Below the pieces are notes generated by a model. That model was given only the letters and a program-made list of their open reading frames with translations, made no database searches and was not told the origin of the DNA. Shown piece by piece: positions 51,624 to 61,312 of a DNA stretch of 64,000 bases. A program made the position numbers and the translations under genes. Position 1 is the first letter of the stretch, and every line of letters begins with the position of its first letter. The stretch is from Scandinavium manionii (GTDB lineage Bacteria > Pseudomonadota > Gammaproteobacteria > Enterobacterales > Enterobacteriaceae): positions 128,508 through 192,507 of the forward strand of contig NZ_JALIGC010000033.1 of the NCBI RefSeq assembly GCF_024764775.1, given 5' to 3'.

Positions 51624-51657
51624 AAAAAGCGGGAGATGCATACGCATTCCCGCCTTT
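51622..51657. terminator. Bidirectional terminator between purT and eda
   Basis: GCGGGA / TCCCGC stem with inner GATGCATACGCAT able to pair further. On the minus strand it is followed by TTTTTTTATT, on the plus strand by CTTTATC. Confidence 0.75.
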
Positions 51658-51700
51658 ATCTTCATTTCGCCGGGCAAATGTCACGCCCGGTAAACAAATC

Positions 51701-52339
51701 TTACTTCGCGCCTTCGACAGCTTCGCGCGCAATTTTGGTGATGCGATCGTAATCACCACTTTCCAGCGCATCCGCCGGAACCAGCCATGAACCACCAATG
51801 CACAGTACGCTTTTCAGCGCCAGGTAATCGCGATAGTTCGCCGGAGAGATGCCGCCAGTCGGGCAGAAACGGATATGCGCGAATGGACCTGCAATTGCCT
51901 GCAGCGCTTTGGTGCCGCCGTTCGCTTCTGCCGGGAAGAATTTGAACTCTTTCAGACCGTAGTCCATACCCAGCATCAGTTCAGATACGGTACTGATACC
52001 TGGGATCAGTGGAATAGTGCCTTCAGTCGCAGCTTTCAGCAGCGGCTCGGTCAGGCCCGGGCTGATAGCAAACTGCGCGCCCGCTTCAGTCACTTCTTTC
52101 AGCTGCTGAACGTTGGTCACGGTACCAGCACCGACGATAGCATCTGGCACTTCTTTAGCGATGGCGCGGATAGCGTCCATGGCACACGCGGTACGCAGGG
52201 TCACTTCCAGCACGCGCACACCTCCCGCGACCAGCGCTTTCGCCATCGGTACAGCGTGTTCCAGTTTGTTAACAACGATAACCGGCACAACCGGGCCGTT
52301 GGTCAGGATTGCTTCTGCACTTGTTTTCCAGTTTTTCAT
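51701..52339 (-). CDS. eda: KHG/KDPG aldolase Eda
   Basis: Eda cleaves 2-keto-3-deoxy-6-phosphogluconate to pyruvate and glyceraldehyde-3-phosphate in the Entner-Doudoroff pathway. The 212-residue (beta/alpha)8 enzyme has GGVRVLEVTLRT with the catalytic Glu, GAGTVTNVQQL, and the Schiff-base lysine in YGLKEFKFFPAEANGG (near residue 133). Length is one residue less than E. coli Eda. It starts 39 bases after edd ends, as an operon. KdgR, encoded near 22.5 kb, is its expected repressor. Confidence 0.97.
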   Translation of the reverse strand: MKNWKTSAEAILTNGPVVPVIVVNKLEHAVPMAKALVAGGVRVLEVTLRTACAMDAIRAIAKEVPDAIVGAGTVTNVQQLKEVTEAGAQFAISPGLTEPLLKAATEGTIPLIPGISTVSELMLGMDYGLKEFKFFPAEANGGTKALQAIAGPFAHIRFCPTGGISPANYRDYLALKSVLCIGGSWLVPADALESGDYDRITKIAREAVEGAK

Positions 52340-52378
52340 CAGAGTTATTCTCTCGCCAGAATGAGTAATTTCGTCGTA

Positions 52379-54190
52379 TTAAAAAGTGATGCAGGTTGCG
52401 CCCTGCTCTGCACCGGAAAGATTCTCGCGCAGTGCACTGAACAGTTCGCGACCACTCCCAACCCGTGATGCGCTCAGGTCAGGTAAATGCGGTTTGCGGG
52501 CGGTCAGTTCGGCTTCATCCACCAGCAGTGTCAGCTCGCCGGTTTGTCCATTCACGCGGATCATATCGCCATCATGGACTTTCGCCAGCAACCCGCCGTC
52601 GTACGCTTCAGGCGTGACGTGAATAGCGGAAGGCACTTTACCGGATGCGCCAGAAAGCCGTCCATCGGTGACTAATGCGATTTTGAAACAACGGTCCAAT
52701 AATACACCTAATGGCGGCATAAGTTTATGCAATTCTGGCATGCCGTTAGCTTTTGGTCCCTGAAGACGCACAACAACCACGCAATCTTTATCCAACAGAC
52801 CCGCTTCAAAGGCCGGCAGCACGTCATGCTGGCTCTCAAATACTACCGCTGGCGCTTCGATAATTTGGTTTTCAAGCGGCACAGCGGAAGTCTTCATCAC
52901 CGCGCGACCGAGGTTGCCACTCAGCACTTTCGTGCCGCCGTGATGGGAGAACGGTTTGTCGATAGTGGCAATGACAGCCTCATCCAGCGATGCCTGCGCG
53001 CCCTCGCGCCAGTCCAGCTCGCCGTTATTCAGCCACGGCTCCATGGTGTAACGAGACAGGCCGTGACCGGCCACGGTTTCTACGTCTTCGTGGAGCAGAC
53101 CGCCTTTCAGCAGTTCGCGCACCAGCACCGGTACACCGCCCGCCGCCTGGAAGTGGTTGATATCCGCCGGGCCGTTCGGGTACAGGCGCGCCATCAGCGG
53201 CACCACGTCAGAAATGTCAGAGAAGTCATCCCAGTTGATGATAATACCCGCCGCACGCGCCATCGCCACCAGATGCATCGTGTGGTTGGTAGAACCACCG
53301 GTCGCCAGTAGCGCCACGATCCCGTTCACCACGGCTTTCTCGTCAATCATTTTACCGAGCGGCATCCATTCATTACCGTTGCCGGTCATGCGGGTCACCT
53401 GGCGAGCGGCGGCGGCGGTCAGCGCTTCACGCATCGGCGCATCAGGATGTACGAACGAGGAGCCCGGCAGCTGCATGCCCATAAATTCGATAACCATCTG
53501 GTTGGTGTTGGCTGTGCCGTAAAACGTGCAGGTGCCCGGCGCGTGATATGACGCGGCTTCCGATTCCAGCAGCGCCATGCGGTCGACTTTGCCTTCGGCA
53601 AACAGCTGGCGAATGCGCACTTTTTCTTTGTTCGGCAGGCCGCTGGACATCGGACCTGATGGGATGAAGATCGACGGCAGATGACCAAATGACAGCGCCG
53701 CCATGGCCAGGCCCGGGACGATTTTGTCGCACACGCCGAGATACAGCGCGCCGTCGAACATATTGTGAGACAGCCCAACGGCCGCTGACATGGCGATCAC
53801 TTCGCGGCTCAACAGCGACAGCTCCATTCCGTCCTGACCCTGCGTGACGCCATCGCACATTGCAGGCACACCACCGGCGACCTGAGCTACCGCATTCACG
53901 CCATGCAGCGCTTTACGGATAACGTCCGGGTAGTGTTCGTACGGCTGGTGTGCGGAAAGCATATCGTTATAAGAGGTAATGATGGCGATATTATTACGCA
54001 GCATACTTTTTAGCGACGCTTTGTCATCCGGTTGGCAAGCCGCGAAGCCGTGCGCCAGGTTACCGCAGGCCAGGCGTGAGCGCTGAACAGTATCGGATTT
54101 GGCCTGATTGATGCGGGCGAGGTAGGCACGGCGGGTTTCTTTAGAGCGCTCAACAATGCGATTTGTTACGCGTAACAGTGCGGGATTCAT
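52379..54190 (-). CDS. edd: Phosphogluconate dehydratase Edd
   Basis: Edd dehydrates 6-phosphogluconate to KDPG; it is an IlvD/Edd-family iron-sulfur enzyme. The 603-residue protein has GGVPAMCDGVTQGQDGMELSLLSREVIAMS near 135-165, FDGALYLGVCDKIVPG near 195, TCTFYGTANTNQM near 221 and LVTDGRLSGASGKVPSAIHVTPEA near 514; cysteines in these motifs are the cluster ligands. Length equals E. coli Edd. First gene of edd-eda, and downstream of zwf with a terminator and a GntR-type operator between them. Confidence 0.97.
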   Translation of the reverse strand: MNPALLRVTNRIVERSKETRRAYLARINQAKSDTVQRSRLACGNLAHGFAACQPDDKASLKSMLRNNIAIITSYNDMLSAHQPYEHYPDVIRKALHGVNAVAQVAGGVPAMCDGVTQGQDGMELSLLSREVIAMSAAVGLSHNMFDGALYLGVCDKIVPGLAMAALSFGHLPSIFIPSGPMSSGLPNKEKVRIRQLFAEGKVDRMALLESEAASYHAPGTCTFYGTANTNQMVIEFMGMQLPGSSFVHPDAPMREALTAAAARQVTRMTGNGNEWMPLGKMIDEKAVVNGIVALLATGGSTNHTMHLVAMARAAGIIINWDDFSDISDVVPLMARLYPNGPADINHFQAAGGVPVLVRELLKGGLLHEDVETVAGHGLSRYTMEPWLNNGELDWREGAQASLDEAVIATIDKPFSHHGGTKVLSGNLGRAVMKTSAVPLENQIIEAPAVVFESQHDVLPAFEAGLLDKDCVVVVRLQGPKANGMPELHKLMPPLGVLLDRCFKIALVTDGRLSGASGKVPSAIHVTPEAYDGGLLAKVHDGDMIRVNGQTGELTLLVDEAELTARKPHLPDLSASRVGSGRELFSALRENLSGAEQGATCITF

Positions 54191-54313
54191 AAAAGCTCCT
54201 CAAACTCTGAGTGTCTGGGCTTAAGCATTAACACGAAATTCAGGAGTCATTAACAATGCTGAAACGCGCGTCTGCTGTAGCTCAGGGGCGAATTTATCTC
54301 CCACAATTGTAAT

Positions 54314-54347
54314 GAAAAAAGCCCCGGGGGTGAACCTCCCGGGGCTT
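54314..54347 (-). terminator. Terminator after zwf
   Basis: On the minus strand AAGCCCCGGG, 9-base loop, CCCGGGGCTT, then TTTTC. It separates zwf from edd. Confidence 0.9.
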
Positions 54348-54384
54348 AAAAGCGCAAATTTCGCACGAGATGCTGTGTCAGATC

Positions 54385-54400
54385 ATGTTACCGGTAAAAT
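54385..54400 (-). promoter_or_regulatory. GntR-type operator between zwf and edd
   Basis: ATGTTACCGGTAAAAT is close to the GntR operator ATGTTA-N4-TAACAT (one mismatch in each outer arm at most). GntR controls edd-eda and gluconate uptake in E. coli. It lies between the zwf stop and the zwf terminator, about 195 bases from the edd start, farther than a simple repressor site. Confidence 0.5.
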
Positions 54401-54425
54401 ACTCTGATCGGAGTACCTTGAACGC

Positions 54426-55901
54426 TTACTCGAATTCGTTCCATGAACGCCCATCACGGGTGATCATCGCCACGGAAGCGACCGGCCCCCAGGTACCAGC
54501 CTGATACGGTTTTGGCGCATCCTGATCGGCGGCCCAGGCTTCGGTGATTGAGTCCACCCACTTCCAGGCTTCTTCCACTTCATCACGACGCACAAACAGC
54601 GCCTGGATACCGCGCATGGTTTCCAGCAGCAGACGCTCATACGCATCGGCCAGATGAGTTTCGTTGAAGGTTTCGGAATAGCTCAGATCAAGCTTGGTCG
54701 TTTGCAGGTTATGCTTGTGATCCAGACCCGGCACTTTGTTGAGGATCTGAATATCCACGCCTTCGTCCGGCTGCAGACGAATGGTCAGCTTGTTCTGCGG
54801 CAGCTCCTGCCAGGACTCTTTGAACAGGTTCAGTTCAGGCGTTTTGAAGTACACAACCACTTCGGAGCATTTGGCCGGCAAACGCTTACCGGTACGCAGG
54901 TAGAATGGCACGCCAGCCCAGCGCCAGTCATCGATATCAACGCGGATAGCCACGAAGGTTTCGGTGTTGCTGCTCTTGTTTGCCCCCTCTTCTTCGAGGT
55001 AGCCAGGCACTTTTTTGCCCTGCGCGAAACCGGAGGTGTACTGGCCGCGAACGGTTTTATCACGCACGTTGGAACGATCGATACGTCGCAGCGATTTCAG
55101 CACTTTCACTTTGGCATCGCGAATGCTGTCGGCGCTCAGGTCAGACGGCGGTGACATCGCAATCATGCACAGAATTTGCAGCAGGTGGTTCTGGATCATG
55201 TCGCGCATCTGCCCGGCCTGATCGAAGTAACCCCAACGCCCTTCAATGCCCACCTCTTCCGCCACGGTAATTTCCACGTGATCGATAGTGCGGGAATCCC
55301 AGTTATTGATGAACAGGGAGTTGGCAAACCGCAGCGCCAGCAGGTTGAGCACGGTCTCTTTACCGAGATAGTGGTCAATGCGGTAGACCTGGCACTCTTC
55401 GAAATATTCGCCGACCTGGTCGTTGATTTCGCGGGATGTCGCCAGGGACGTACCCAGCGGTTTTTCCATCACTACGCGTGCCGGTTTGGCGTTCAGTTTC
55501 GCTTCGCCCAGACCTTTGCAGATAGCGCCAAACGTGCTCGGTGGCATCGCAAAATAGTTGATGGTGGTGCGTTCTTTTTGATCGAGCATTTTGCCGAGGC
55601 GGGTGAAGGATTTGGTGTCGTTGACATCCAGATTGCAGAAGTCCAGGCGCCCACTCAGGGAGTCCCACAGACTTTCATCAATCTTCTCCTTCATGAAGGT
55701 TTCCAGCGCCTCGCGCACCACTTTGGTGTATGCATCTTTGTCCCAGTCGGCACGTCCTACCCCAAGGATACGCGTGTCTGGATGGATCTGGCCGGCTTTC
55801 TCCAGTTGATACAGGGAAGGCAGCAATTTACGACGCGCCAGGTCACCCTTCGCGCCGAAAATGACCAGATCACATGCCTGGGCCGTTTGCGTTACCGCCA
55901 T
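54426..55901 (-). CDS. zwf: Glucose-6-phosphate 1-dehydrogenase Zwf
   Basis: Zwf oxidises glucose-6-phosphate with NADP+, the entry to the pentose phosphate and Entner-Doudoroff pathways. The 491-residue protein has the nucleotide-binding FGAKGDLARRKLLPSLY near 14-30, EKPLGTSLATSREIN, the active-site signature RIDHYLGKE (near 178-186, with the substrate Lys), and GVPFYLRTGKRLPAKCSEVVV. Length equals E. coli Zwf. It is divergent from hexR; a HexR-type box lies in its leader. Confidence 0.97.
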   Translation of the reverse strand: MAVTQTAQACDLVIFGAKGDLARRKLLPSLYQLEKAGQIHPDTRILGVGRADWDKDAYTKVVREALETFMKEKIDESLWDSLSGRLDFCNLDVNDTKSFTRLGKMLDQKERTTINYFAMPPSTFGAICKGLGEAKLNAKPARVVMEKPLGTSLATSREINDQVGEYFEECQVYRIDHYLGKETVLNLLALRFANSLFINNWDSRTIDHVEITVAEEVGIEGRWGYFDQAGQMRDMIQNHLLQILCMIAMSPPSDLSADSIRDAKVKVLKSLRRIDRSNVRDKTVRGQYTSGFAQGKKVPGYLEEEGANKSSNTETFVAIRVDIDDWRWAGVPFYLRTGKRLPAKCSEVVVYFKTPELNLFKESWQELPQNKLTIRLQPDEGVDIQILNKVPGLDHKHNLQTTKLDLSYSETFNETHLADAYERLLLETMRGIQALFVRRDEVEEAWKWVDSITEAWAADQDAPKPYQAGTWGPVASVAMITRDGRSWNEFE

Positions 55902-56257
55902 GTCATTCTCCTCAGTTGGATTGCCTGGTGCTTCTGCCAGGCGCTATTTGTAATTTTCTTACGCTGCACTGTACTGTGTTTACGTTAATGCCGAAACCCC
56001 TTACCCCCACCGACGCCAGATAAACGCATTTCTGGAATAAAAACCCCGGCTGGAGCGGGCCAACAGCTTATTTTTGCTCGTCATTTCGCCAAAATCCTGT
56101 CGGCAAAAGTCGACTGTGATCATGTAATGAAAAAAAACAACGTAAATTGCCGTCTTTACTTCTGCATTGCAGGATCCACAGGGGTATATTCTCACTAAAT
56201 TGCCCGGCGATTTCACCCATTAATGGAATCGCTTTCACCGATGAGCGCCTGTTAACC
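55902..56257. promoter_or_regulatory. Divergent zwf-hexR regulatory interval
   Basis: The interval holds a HexR-type box, TGTAATTTTCTTACG, at 55949-55963 (consensus TGTAATTAAATTACA), about 50 bases before the zwf start, and a GCCTGG/CCAGGC hairpin (55923-55942) in the zwf leader. A second AT-rich stretch, TGTAATGAAAAAAAAC, at about 56123 may be a weaker site. The hexR frame stays open to 56147 but has no supported start before 56258. SoxS/MarA sites known for E. coli zwf were not identified with confidence. Confidence 0.5.
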
Positions 56258-57127
56258 ATGAACATGCTGGAAAAAATCCAGTCCCATCTGGAAAACCTTA
56301 GCAAATCCGAGCGTAAAGTGGCGGAAGTGATCCTCGCCTCCCCTTCTCAGACTATCCACTCCAGCATCGCGACGCTGGCGTTACAGGCTTCGGTCAGTGA
56401 GCCGACCGTTAACCGTTTTTGTCGTAGTATGGACACCCGAGGCTTTCCTGATTTTAAGCTGCATCTGGCACAAAGTCTCGCAAACGGCACTCCTTACGTA
56501 AACCGCAACGTCGATGAAGACGACAGCGTGGAAGCGTACACCGGCAAAATTTTTGAATCGGCGATGGCAAGCCTTGACCACGTGCGTCAGTCGCTGGATA
56601 TGTCCGCCGTCAATCGCGCGGTGGATCTGCTGACGCAGGCGAAAAAAATCGCCTTCTTCGGATTAGGTTCTTCCGCCGCCGTGGCGCATGATGCGATGAA
56701 TAAATTTTTCCGCTTCAACGTGCCGGTGGTGTATTCCGATGACATCGTACTGCAACGAATGAGCGGTATGAACTGCAGCGATGGTGACGTTATGGTGCTC
56801 ATCTCACACACCGGGCGCACCAAGAGTCTGGTCGAACTGGCGCAACTGGCGCGTGAAAACGACGCCATGGTGATTGCGCTCACTACCGCGGGAACGCCGC
56901 TGGCGCGAGAGGCATCTTTAGCCATCACGCTTGACGTGCCCGAAGATACTGACATTTATATGCCGATGGTTTCCCGGCTGGCCCAGCTCACAGTGATTGA
57001 CGTCCTCGCGACCGGGTTTACCCTGCGCCGTGGGGCAAAATTCCGGGATAACTTGAAGCGGGTCAAGGAAGCGTTGAAGGAATCGCGCTTTGATAAGGAA
57101 CTGCAGGTTAGCAGTGATAATCATTAA
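56258..57127 (+). CDS. hexR: RpiR-family regulator HexR
   Basis: HexR represses zwf, edd-eda and other central carbon genes and is released by KDPG. The 289-residue protein has an N-terminal RpiR helix-turn-helix (LSKSERKVAEVILASPSQTIHSSIATLALQASVSEPTVNRFCRSM, about 12-57) and a C-terminal SIS sugar-phosphate domain (KKIAFFGLGSSAAVAHDAMNKFFRF; VLISHTGRTKSLVELAQLARENDAMVIALT). The ATG at 56258 gives the E. coli length. Divergent from zwf, its target. An ERIC element follows. Confidence 0.96.
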   Translation: MNMLEKIQSHLENLSKSERKVAEVILASPSQTIHSSIATLALQASVSEPTVNRFCRSMDTRGFPDFKLHLAQSLANGTPYVNRNVDEDDSVEAYTGKIFESAMASLDHVRQSLDMSAVNRAVDLLTQAKKIAFFGLGSSAAVAHDAMNKFFRFNVPVVYSDDIVLQRMSGMNCSDGDVMVLISHTGRTKSLVELAQLARENDAMVIALTTAGTPLAREASLAITLDVPEDTDIYMPMVSRLAQLTVIDVLATGFTLRRGAKFRDNLKRVKEALKESRFDKELQVSSDNH

Positions 57128-57184
57128 AAGTTTATAACAAGCTTGTAACCTATTTGTACATTCGGTTAAGTTCCAGCATTAGAC

Positions 57185-57311
<127 letters not shown>

Positions 57312-57377
57312 TGCACAGGTGAACGTCCGAATTCCTCTTCACGCAACACCAAAATTGATTCAGCAATGGAGTATTAC

Positions 57378-58820
57378 ATGTCCAGAAGGCTTCGCAGAAC
57401 CAAAATCGTGACCACGTTAGGCCCGGCTACTGACCGCGATAATAACCTCGAGAAGGTGATAGCGGCTGGCGCTAACGTTGTTCGCATGAATTTCTCCCAT
57501 GGCAGCGCCGAAGACCATAAACTTCGTGCCGATAAAGTGCGCGAAATCGCCGCCAGACTGGGACGCCACGTCGGGATCCTCGGCGATCTGCAGGGTCCAA
57601 AAATCCGTGTTTCCACCTTTAAGGAAGGCAAAGTCTTCCTCAATATCGGTGATAAATTCCTGCTGGACGCCAACCTCGGTAAAGGCGAAGGCGACAAAGA
57701 AAAAGTCGGTATCGACTATAAAGGTCTGCCTGCTGACGTCGTGCCAGGCGACATCCTGCTGCTCGACGATGGTCGCGTACAGCTGAAAGTGCTGGATGTG
57801 AAAGACATGCAGGTGTTCACCGAAGTGACCGTTGGCGGCCCGCTGTCCAACAATAAAGGCATTAACAAACTCGGCGGCGGCCTCTCTGCCGAAGCGCTGA
57901 CTGAAAAAGACAAAGCTGATATCCAGACTGCCGCCCTGATTGGCGTCGATTATCTGGCCGTCTCCTTCCCACGCTGCGGCGAAGACCTGAACTATGCTCG
58001 CCGTCTGGCGCGTGATGCAGGCTGCGATGCCAAAATCGTCGCAAAAGTAGAGCGTGCCGAAGCCGTGTGCAGCCAGGATGCGATGGACGACATCATTCTC
58101 GCCTCTGACGTGGTGATGGTTGCCCGTGGCGACCTCGGTGTAGAAATCGGTGACCCGGAACTGGTCGGCATTCAAAAAGCCCTGATCCGTCGCGCACGTC
58201 AGCTGAACCGCTCGGTTATTACCGCGACTCAGATGATGGAATCGATGATAACCAACCCAATGCCAACCCGTGCCGAAGTCATGGACGTGGCGAACGCCGT
58301 GCTGGATGGTACCGATGCAGTGATGCTGTCTGCGGAAACCGCAGCCGGTCAGTATCCGTCTGAAACCGTCGCCGCGATGGCACGCGTGTGCCTGGGCGCA
58401 GAAAAAATCCCAAGCATCAACGTTTCCAAACACCGTCTGGACGTGCAGTTTGATAACGTGGAAGAAGCGATCGCGATGTCAGCGATGTATGCGGCAAACC
58501 ACCTGAAAGGCGTGTCGGCGATTATCACCATGACCGAATCCGGCCGTACCGCGCTGATGACCTCACGTATCAGCTCCGGCCTGCCAATTTTCGCGCTGTC
58601 CCGTCACGAACGCACCCTGAACCTGACGTCCCTGTACCGTGGCGTGACCCCGGTTCATTTTGACAGCGCGACCGACGGCGTGGCCGCGGCGAGTGATGCG
58701 GTAAACCTGCTGCGTGACAAAGGCTATCTGGTCTCAGGCGATCTGGTTATCGTCACCCAGGGCGATGTGATGAGTACCGTGGGCACCACCAACACCACCC
58801 GCATTCTGACCGTCGAATAA
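57378..58820 (+). CDS. pykA: Pyruvate kinase II PykA
   Basis: PykA converts phosphoenolpyruvate and ADP to pyruvate and ATP; type II is activated by AMP and sugar monophosphates. The 480-residue protein has KIVTTLGPAT, VVRMNFSHGS, the domain B insert, the signature IVAKVERAEAV with the catalytic Lys (near 223), MVARGDLGVEIG, and ITATQMMESMITNPMPTRAEVMDVANAVLDG near 268-297. GGAGTATTAC precedes the ATG at 57378, which gives the E. coli length. An ERIC lies just upstream. Confidence 0.97.
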   Translation: MSRRLRRTKIVTTLGPATDRDNNLEKVIAAGANVVRMNFSHGSAEDHKLRADKVREIAARLGRHVGILGDLQGPKIRVSTFKEGKVFLNIGDKFLLDANLGKGEGDKEKVGIDYKGLPADVVPGDILLLDDGRVQLKVLDVKDMQVFTEVTVGGPLSNNKGINKLGGGLSAEALTEKDKADIQTAALIGVDYLAVSFPRCGEDLNYARRLARDAGCDAKIVAKVERAEAVCSQDAMDDIILASDVVMVARGDLGVEIGDPELVGIQKALIRRARQLNRSVITATQMMESMITNPMPTRAEVMDVANAVLDGTDAVMLSAETAAGQYPSETVAAMARVCLGAEKIPSINVSKHRLDVQFDNVEEAIAMSAMYAANHLKGVSAIITMTESGRTALMTSRISSGLPIFALSRHERTLNLTSLYRGVTPVHFDSATDGVAAASDAVNLLRDKGYLVSGDLVIVTQGDVMSTVGTTNTTRILTVE

Positions 58821-58836
58821 CCCCGTCTGGAGTTAA

Positions 58837-58877
58837 TAAAAGGTTCATCACGCTTAACCGCGATGAACCTTTTTTAT
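58837..58877. terminator. Bidirectional terminator between pykA and lpxM
   Basis: AGGTTCATC / GATGAACCT stem (58841-58870) with a 12-base loop, T-run on the right and A-run on the left. Confidence 0.88.
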
Positions 58878-59848
58878 TTCTTCTTCGGGAACAACTCGTT
58901 GCGCTTATACGGCTCAATATCACCGGGCTTGCGGGTTTTGAGCAGTTTAAGGATCCAGGTGTACTGCTCGGTATGTGGGGTAACGAAGATTTCCACCTCT
59001 TCGTTCATCCGGCGTGCAATCGTCGTATCATCGGCAGTCAAAATATCGTCCATCGGTGGACGAATTTCTACCGTCAGACGATGCGTTTTACCGTCGTATA
59101 CCGGGAACAGCGGCACCACTCGGGCACGGCAGACCTTCATCAGGCGGCCAATCGCTGGCAGTGTCGCTTTATAGGTCGCAAAGAAATCGACGAATTCGCT
59201 GTGCTCAGCGCCATGATCCTGATCGGGGAGATAATAACCCCAGTAGCCCTGACGGACCGACTGAATAAACGGCTTAATGCCATCGTTGCGCGCATGCATC
59301 CGCCCGCCAAAACGACGACGAACGGTGTTCCAGATGTAGTCGAAGACCGGATTACCCTGGTTGTGGAACATGGCGGCCATCTTCTGCCCTTTCGAGGCCA
59401 TTAGCATCGCCGGAATATCCACGCCCCAGCCGTGTGGCACGAGGAAAATCACCTTTTCGTTATTGCGTTGAAGCTCTTCAATAATTTCGATGCCGTGCCA
59501 GTCGACACGTTTCAGGATTTTCTTCGGGTCACGCAGACCCAGCTCCGCCATCATGACCATCGCCTGCGGGGCTGTGGCATACATTTCATCAATGATAGCC
59601 TCACGCTCGGCGTCCGTTTTTTCCGGGAAGCAGTAAAGCAGATTAATTTGCGCGCGGCGGCGGGAGCTTTTTGCCAGTCGCCCGACTTTTTTGCCCAACG
59701 CGCCGAGGACAGGATCGCGGAAAGACGCAGGGGTCAGCGCAATACCCGCGAAAGCCAGAACGCCCAGCCAGGAACCCCAATAGCGCGGATGTAAAAAGGA
59801 TTTTTCGAACTGAGGAATAAACTCAATGTTATTTTTTTTCGTTTCCAT
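58874..59848 (-). CDS. lpxM: Lipid A myristoyltransferase LpxM (MsbB)
   Basis: LpxM adds the last secondary acyl chain (myristate) to Kdo2-lipid A at the inner membrane. The 324-residue protein has a hydrophobic N-terminal anchor (about 25-42), the acyltransferase motif HGWGVD (H-x4-D, near residue 139) and PHRYWG-type start FEKSFLHPRYWGSWLGVLAF, with HARNDGIKPFIQSVRQGYWGYYLPDQDHG typical of Lpx late acyltransferases. One residue longer than the E. coli protein. Convergent with pykA; mepM lies upstream on the same strand. Confidence 0.96.
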   Translation of the reverse strand: METKKNNIEFIPQFEKSFLHPRYWGSWLGVLAFAGIALTPASFRDPVLGALGKKVGRLAKSSRRRAQINLLYCFPEKTDAEREAIIDEMYATAPQAMVMMAELGLRDPKKILKRVDWHGIEIIEELQRNNEKVIFLVPHGWGVDIPAMLMASKGQKMAAMFHNQGNPVFDYIWNTVRRRFGGRMHARNDGIKPFIQSVRQGYWGYYLPDQDHGAEHSEFVDFFATYKATLPAIGRLMKVCRARVVPLFPVYDGKTHRLTVEIRPPMDDILTADDTTIARRMNEEVEIFVTPHTEQYTWILKLLKTRKPGDIEPYKRNELFPKKK

Positions 59849-59921
59849 GCCTGTTCCAGAGTCGTACCGGAAAAAGAGAAAGATGCTGATAGTTTAGCGA
59901 CGTGCCCCGCTTCATACAAAA

Positions 59922-59956
59922 GAAAAAGCCGACGCCCGTTCAGGCATCGGCTTTTA
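59922..59956 (-). terminator. Terminator after mepM
   Basis: On the minus strand AAGCCGATGCC and GGGCGTCGGCTT form a stem with a short loop (one G-T pair), followed by TTTCTTTTG. Confidence 0.85.
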
Positions 59957-59977
59957 AGGTCATTTAACCGTCAATGG

Positions 59978-61297
59978 CTAGTCGATTTGCAGCTGCGGAG
60001 CAACCTCTTTGACCTGCGCCAGGTAATCACGACGATCAGAACCGCTCAGCCCTTCGGTACGTGGCAGTTTCGCCGTTAACGGGTTAACCGCCTGCTGGTT
60101 AATCCACACTTCGTAATGCAGGTGCGGGCCAGTAGAGCGTCCGGTATTGCCGGAAAGCGCGATACGGTCACCACGTTTTACCTTCTGACCCGGTTTCACC
60201 AGCAGCTTACGCAAGTGCATGTAGCGAGTGGTGTAGGTGCGACCATGACGCAACGCGACGTAATAACCTGCCGCACCGCTGCGCTTTGCCACCACCACTT
60301 CACCGTCACCGACAGCCAGCACCGGCGTGCCCTGCGGCATCGCGAAATCGACGCCTCTATGCGGAGCAACACGCCCCGTTACCGGGTTCAGGCGACGCGG
60401 ATTGAAGTTTGAGGAGATGCGGAACTGACGCGAGGTTGGGAATCGCAGGAAACCTTTCGCCAGCCCGGTACCGTTCTTGTCATAGAACTTGCCGTCTTCG
60501 GCGCGAATGGCGTAGTAGTCTTTGCCATCAGAACGCAGACGCACGCCCAGCAGTTGACTCTGCTCACGCTTGCCGTCCAGCATTTCGCGGGACATCAGTA
60601 CTGAGAATTCATCGCCTTTTTTGAGCTTACGGAAGTCCATTTGCCACTGCATTGCCTTGATAACCGCGCCAACTTCACTGCTGGTTAATCCGGCATTACG
60701 CGCGCTGGTCACGAAGCTGCCGCCAACGGTGCCTTTCAGCACACTGTTGACCCAGTCGCCCTGCTGCGTTTCGCTGCTCATTTTGAAACCGTTCGCTGCT
60801 TTATCGTAGGTACGGGTTTCGCGACGTGACATTTCCCAGGTCAGACGCTGCAAATCGCCGTCGGCGGTAAGTGTCCAGGAAAGCTGTTGACCGATTTTCA
60901 GGTTACGCAGGTCTTTATCTGCGGAGGCCAGCTGGCTGATATCACCCATATCAATACCATACTGGTTGAGAATGCTGCTGAGCGTATCGCCCGTTGACAC
61001 CACGTATTCGTGTACACCGGCTTCGTTATCCACTTTGTCGTCCAGCTCATCCTGCGGGATGGCTTCATCTTCCTGCGCCGCCTGATCGATAGGCTCGCTG
61101 GCTTCAGGCAGAAGGGAACGGATTTCGCTCTTTTCGAGCTCAATGGTCCTGACAATAGGGGCTGAATCGGGATGGTACACGTACGGTCGCCATACGGCGA
61201 CCGCTAAGGTGAGAACGGTCAACGACCCCAGCATAACGCGGTGGGGTCGCGGCAAATTATTAAATGCCAGGGCGACAGAGCGGGTTATCTGTTGCAC
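59978..61297 (-). CDS. mepM: Murein DD-endopeptidase MepM
   Basis: MepM (YebA) cuts D-Ala-mDAP crosslinks to allow cell-wall growth. The 439-residue protein has a membrane anchor at about 22-40, a LysM domain at about 94-140 (HEYVVSTGDTLSSILNQYGIDMGDI), and a C-terminal M23 zinc peptidase domain with HRGVDFAMPQGTPV (H-x3-D ligands) and HLHYEVWINQQAVNP (H-x-H). It is 15 bases downstream of znuA on the same strand, so it is probably read also from the Zur-controlled promoter. The link to zinc supply is consistent with a zinc enzyme. Confidence 0.95.
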   Translation of the reverse strand: MQQITRSVALAFNNLPRPHRVMLGSLTVLTLAVAVWRPYVYHPDSAPIVRTIELEKSEIRSLLPEASEPIDQAAQEDEAIPQDELDDKVDNEAGVHEYVVSTGDTLSSILNQYGIDMGDISQLASADKDLRNLKIGQQLSWTLTADGDLQRLTWEMSRRETRTYDKAANGFKMSSETQQGDWVNSVLKGTVGGSFVTSARNAGLTSSEVGAVIKAMQWQMDFRKLKKGDEFSVLMSREMLDGKREQSQLLGVRLRSDGKDYYAIRAEDGKFYDKNGTGLAKGFLRFPTSRQFRISSNFNPRRLNPVTGRVAPHRGVDFAMPQGTPVLAVGDGEVVVAKRSGAAGYYVALRHGRTYTTRYMHLRKLLVKPGQKVKRGDRIALSGNTGRSTGPHLHYEVWINQQAVNPLTAKLPRTEGLSGSDRRDYLAQVKEVAPQLQID

Positions 61298-61312
61298 GTA
61301 TTCACTTCCTCG

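Noticed and set aside
57417..58433. 338-codon minus-strand frame opposite pykA
   Set aside because: Antisense shadow of a highly expressed, codon-biased gene.
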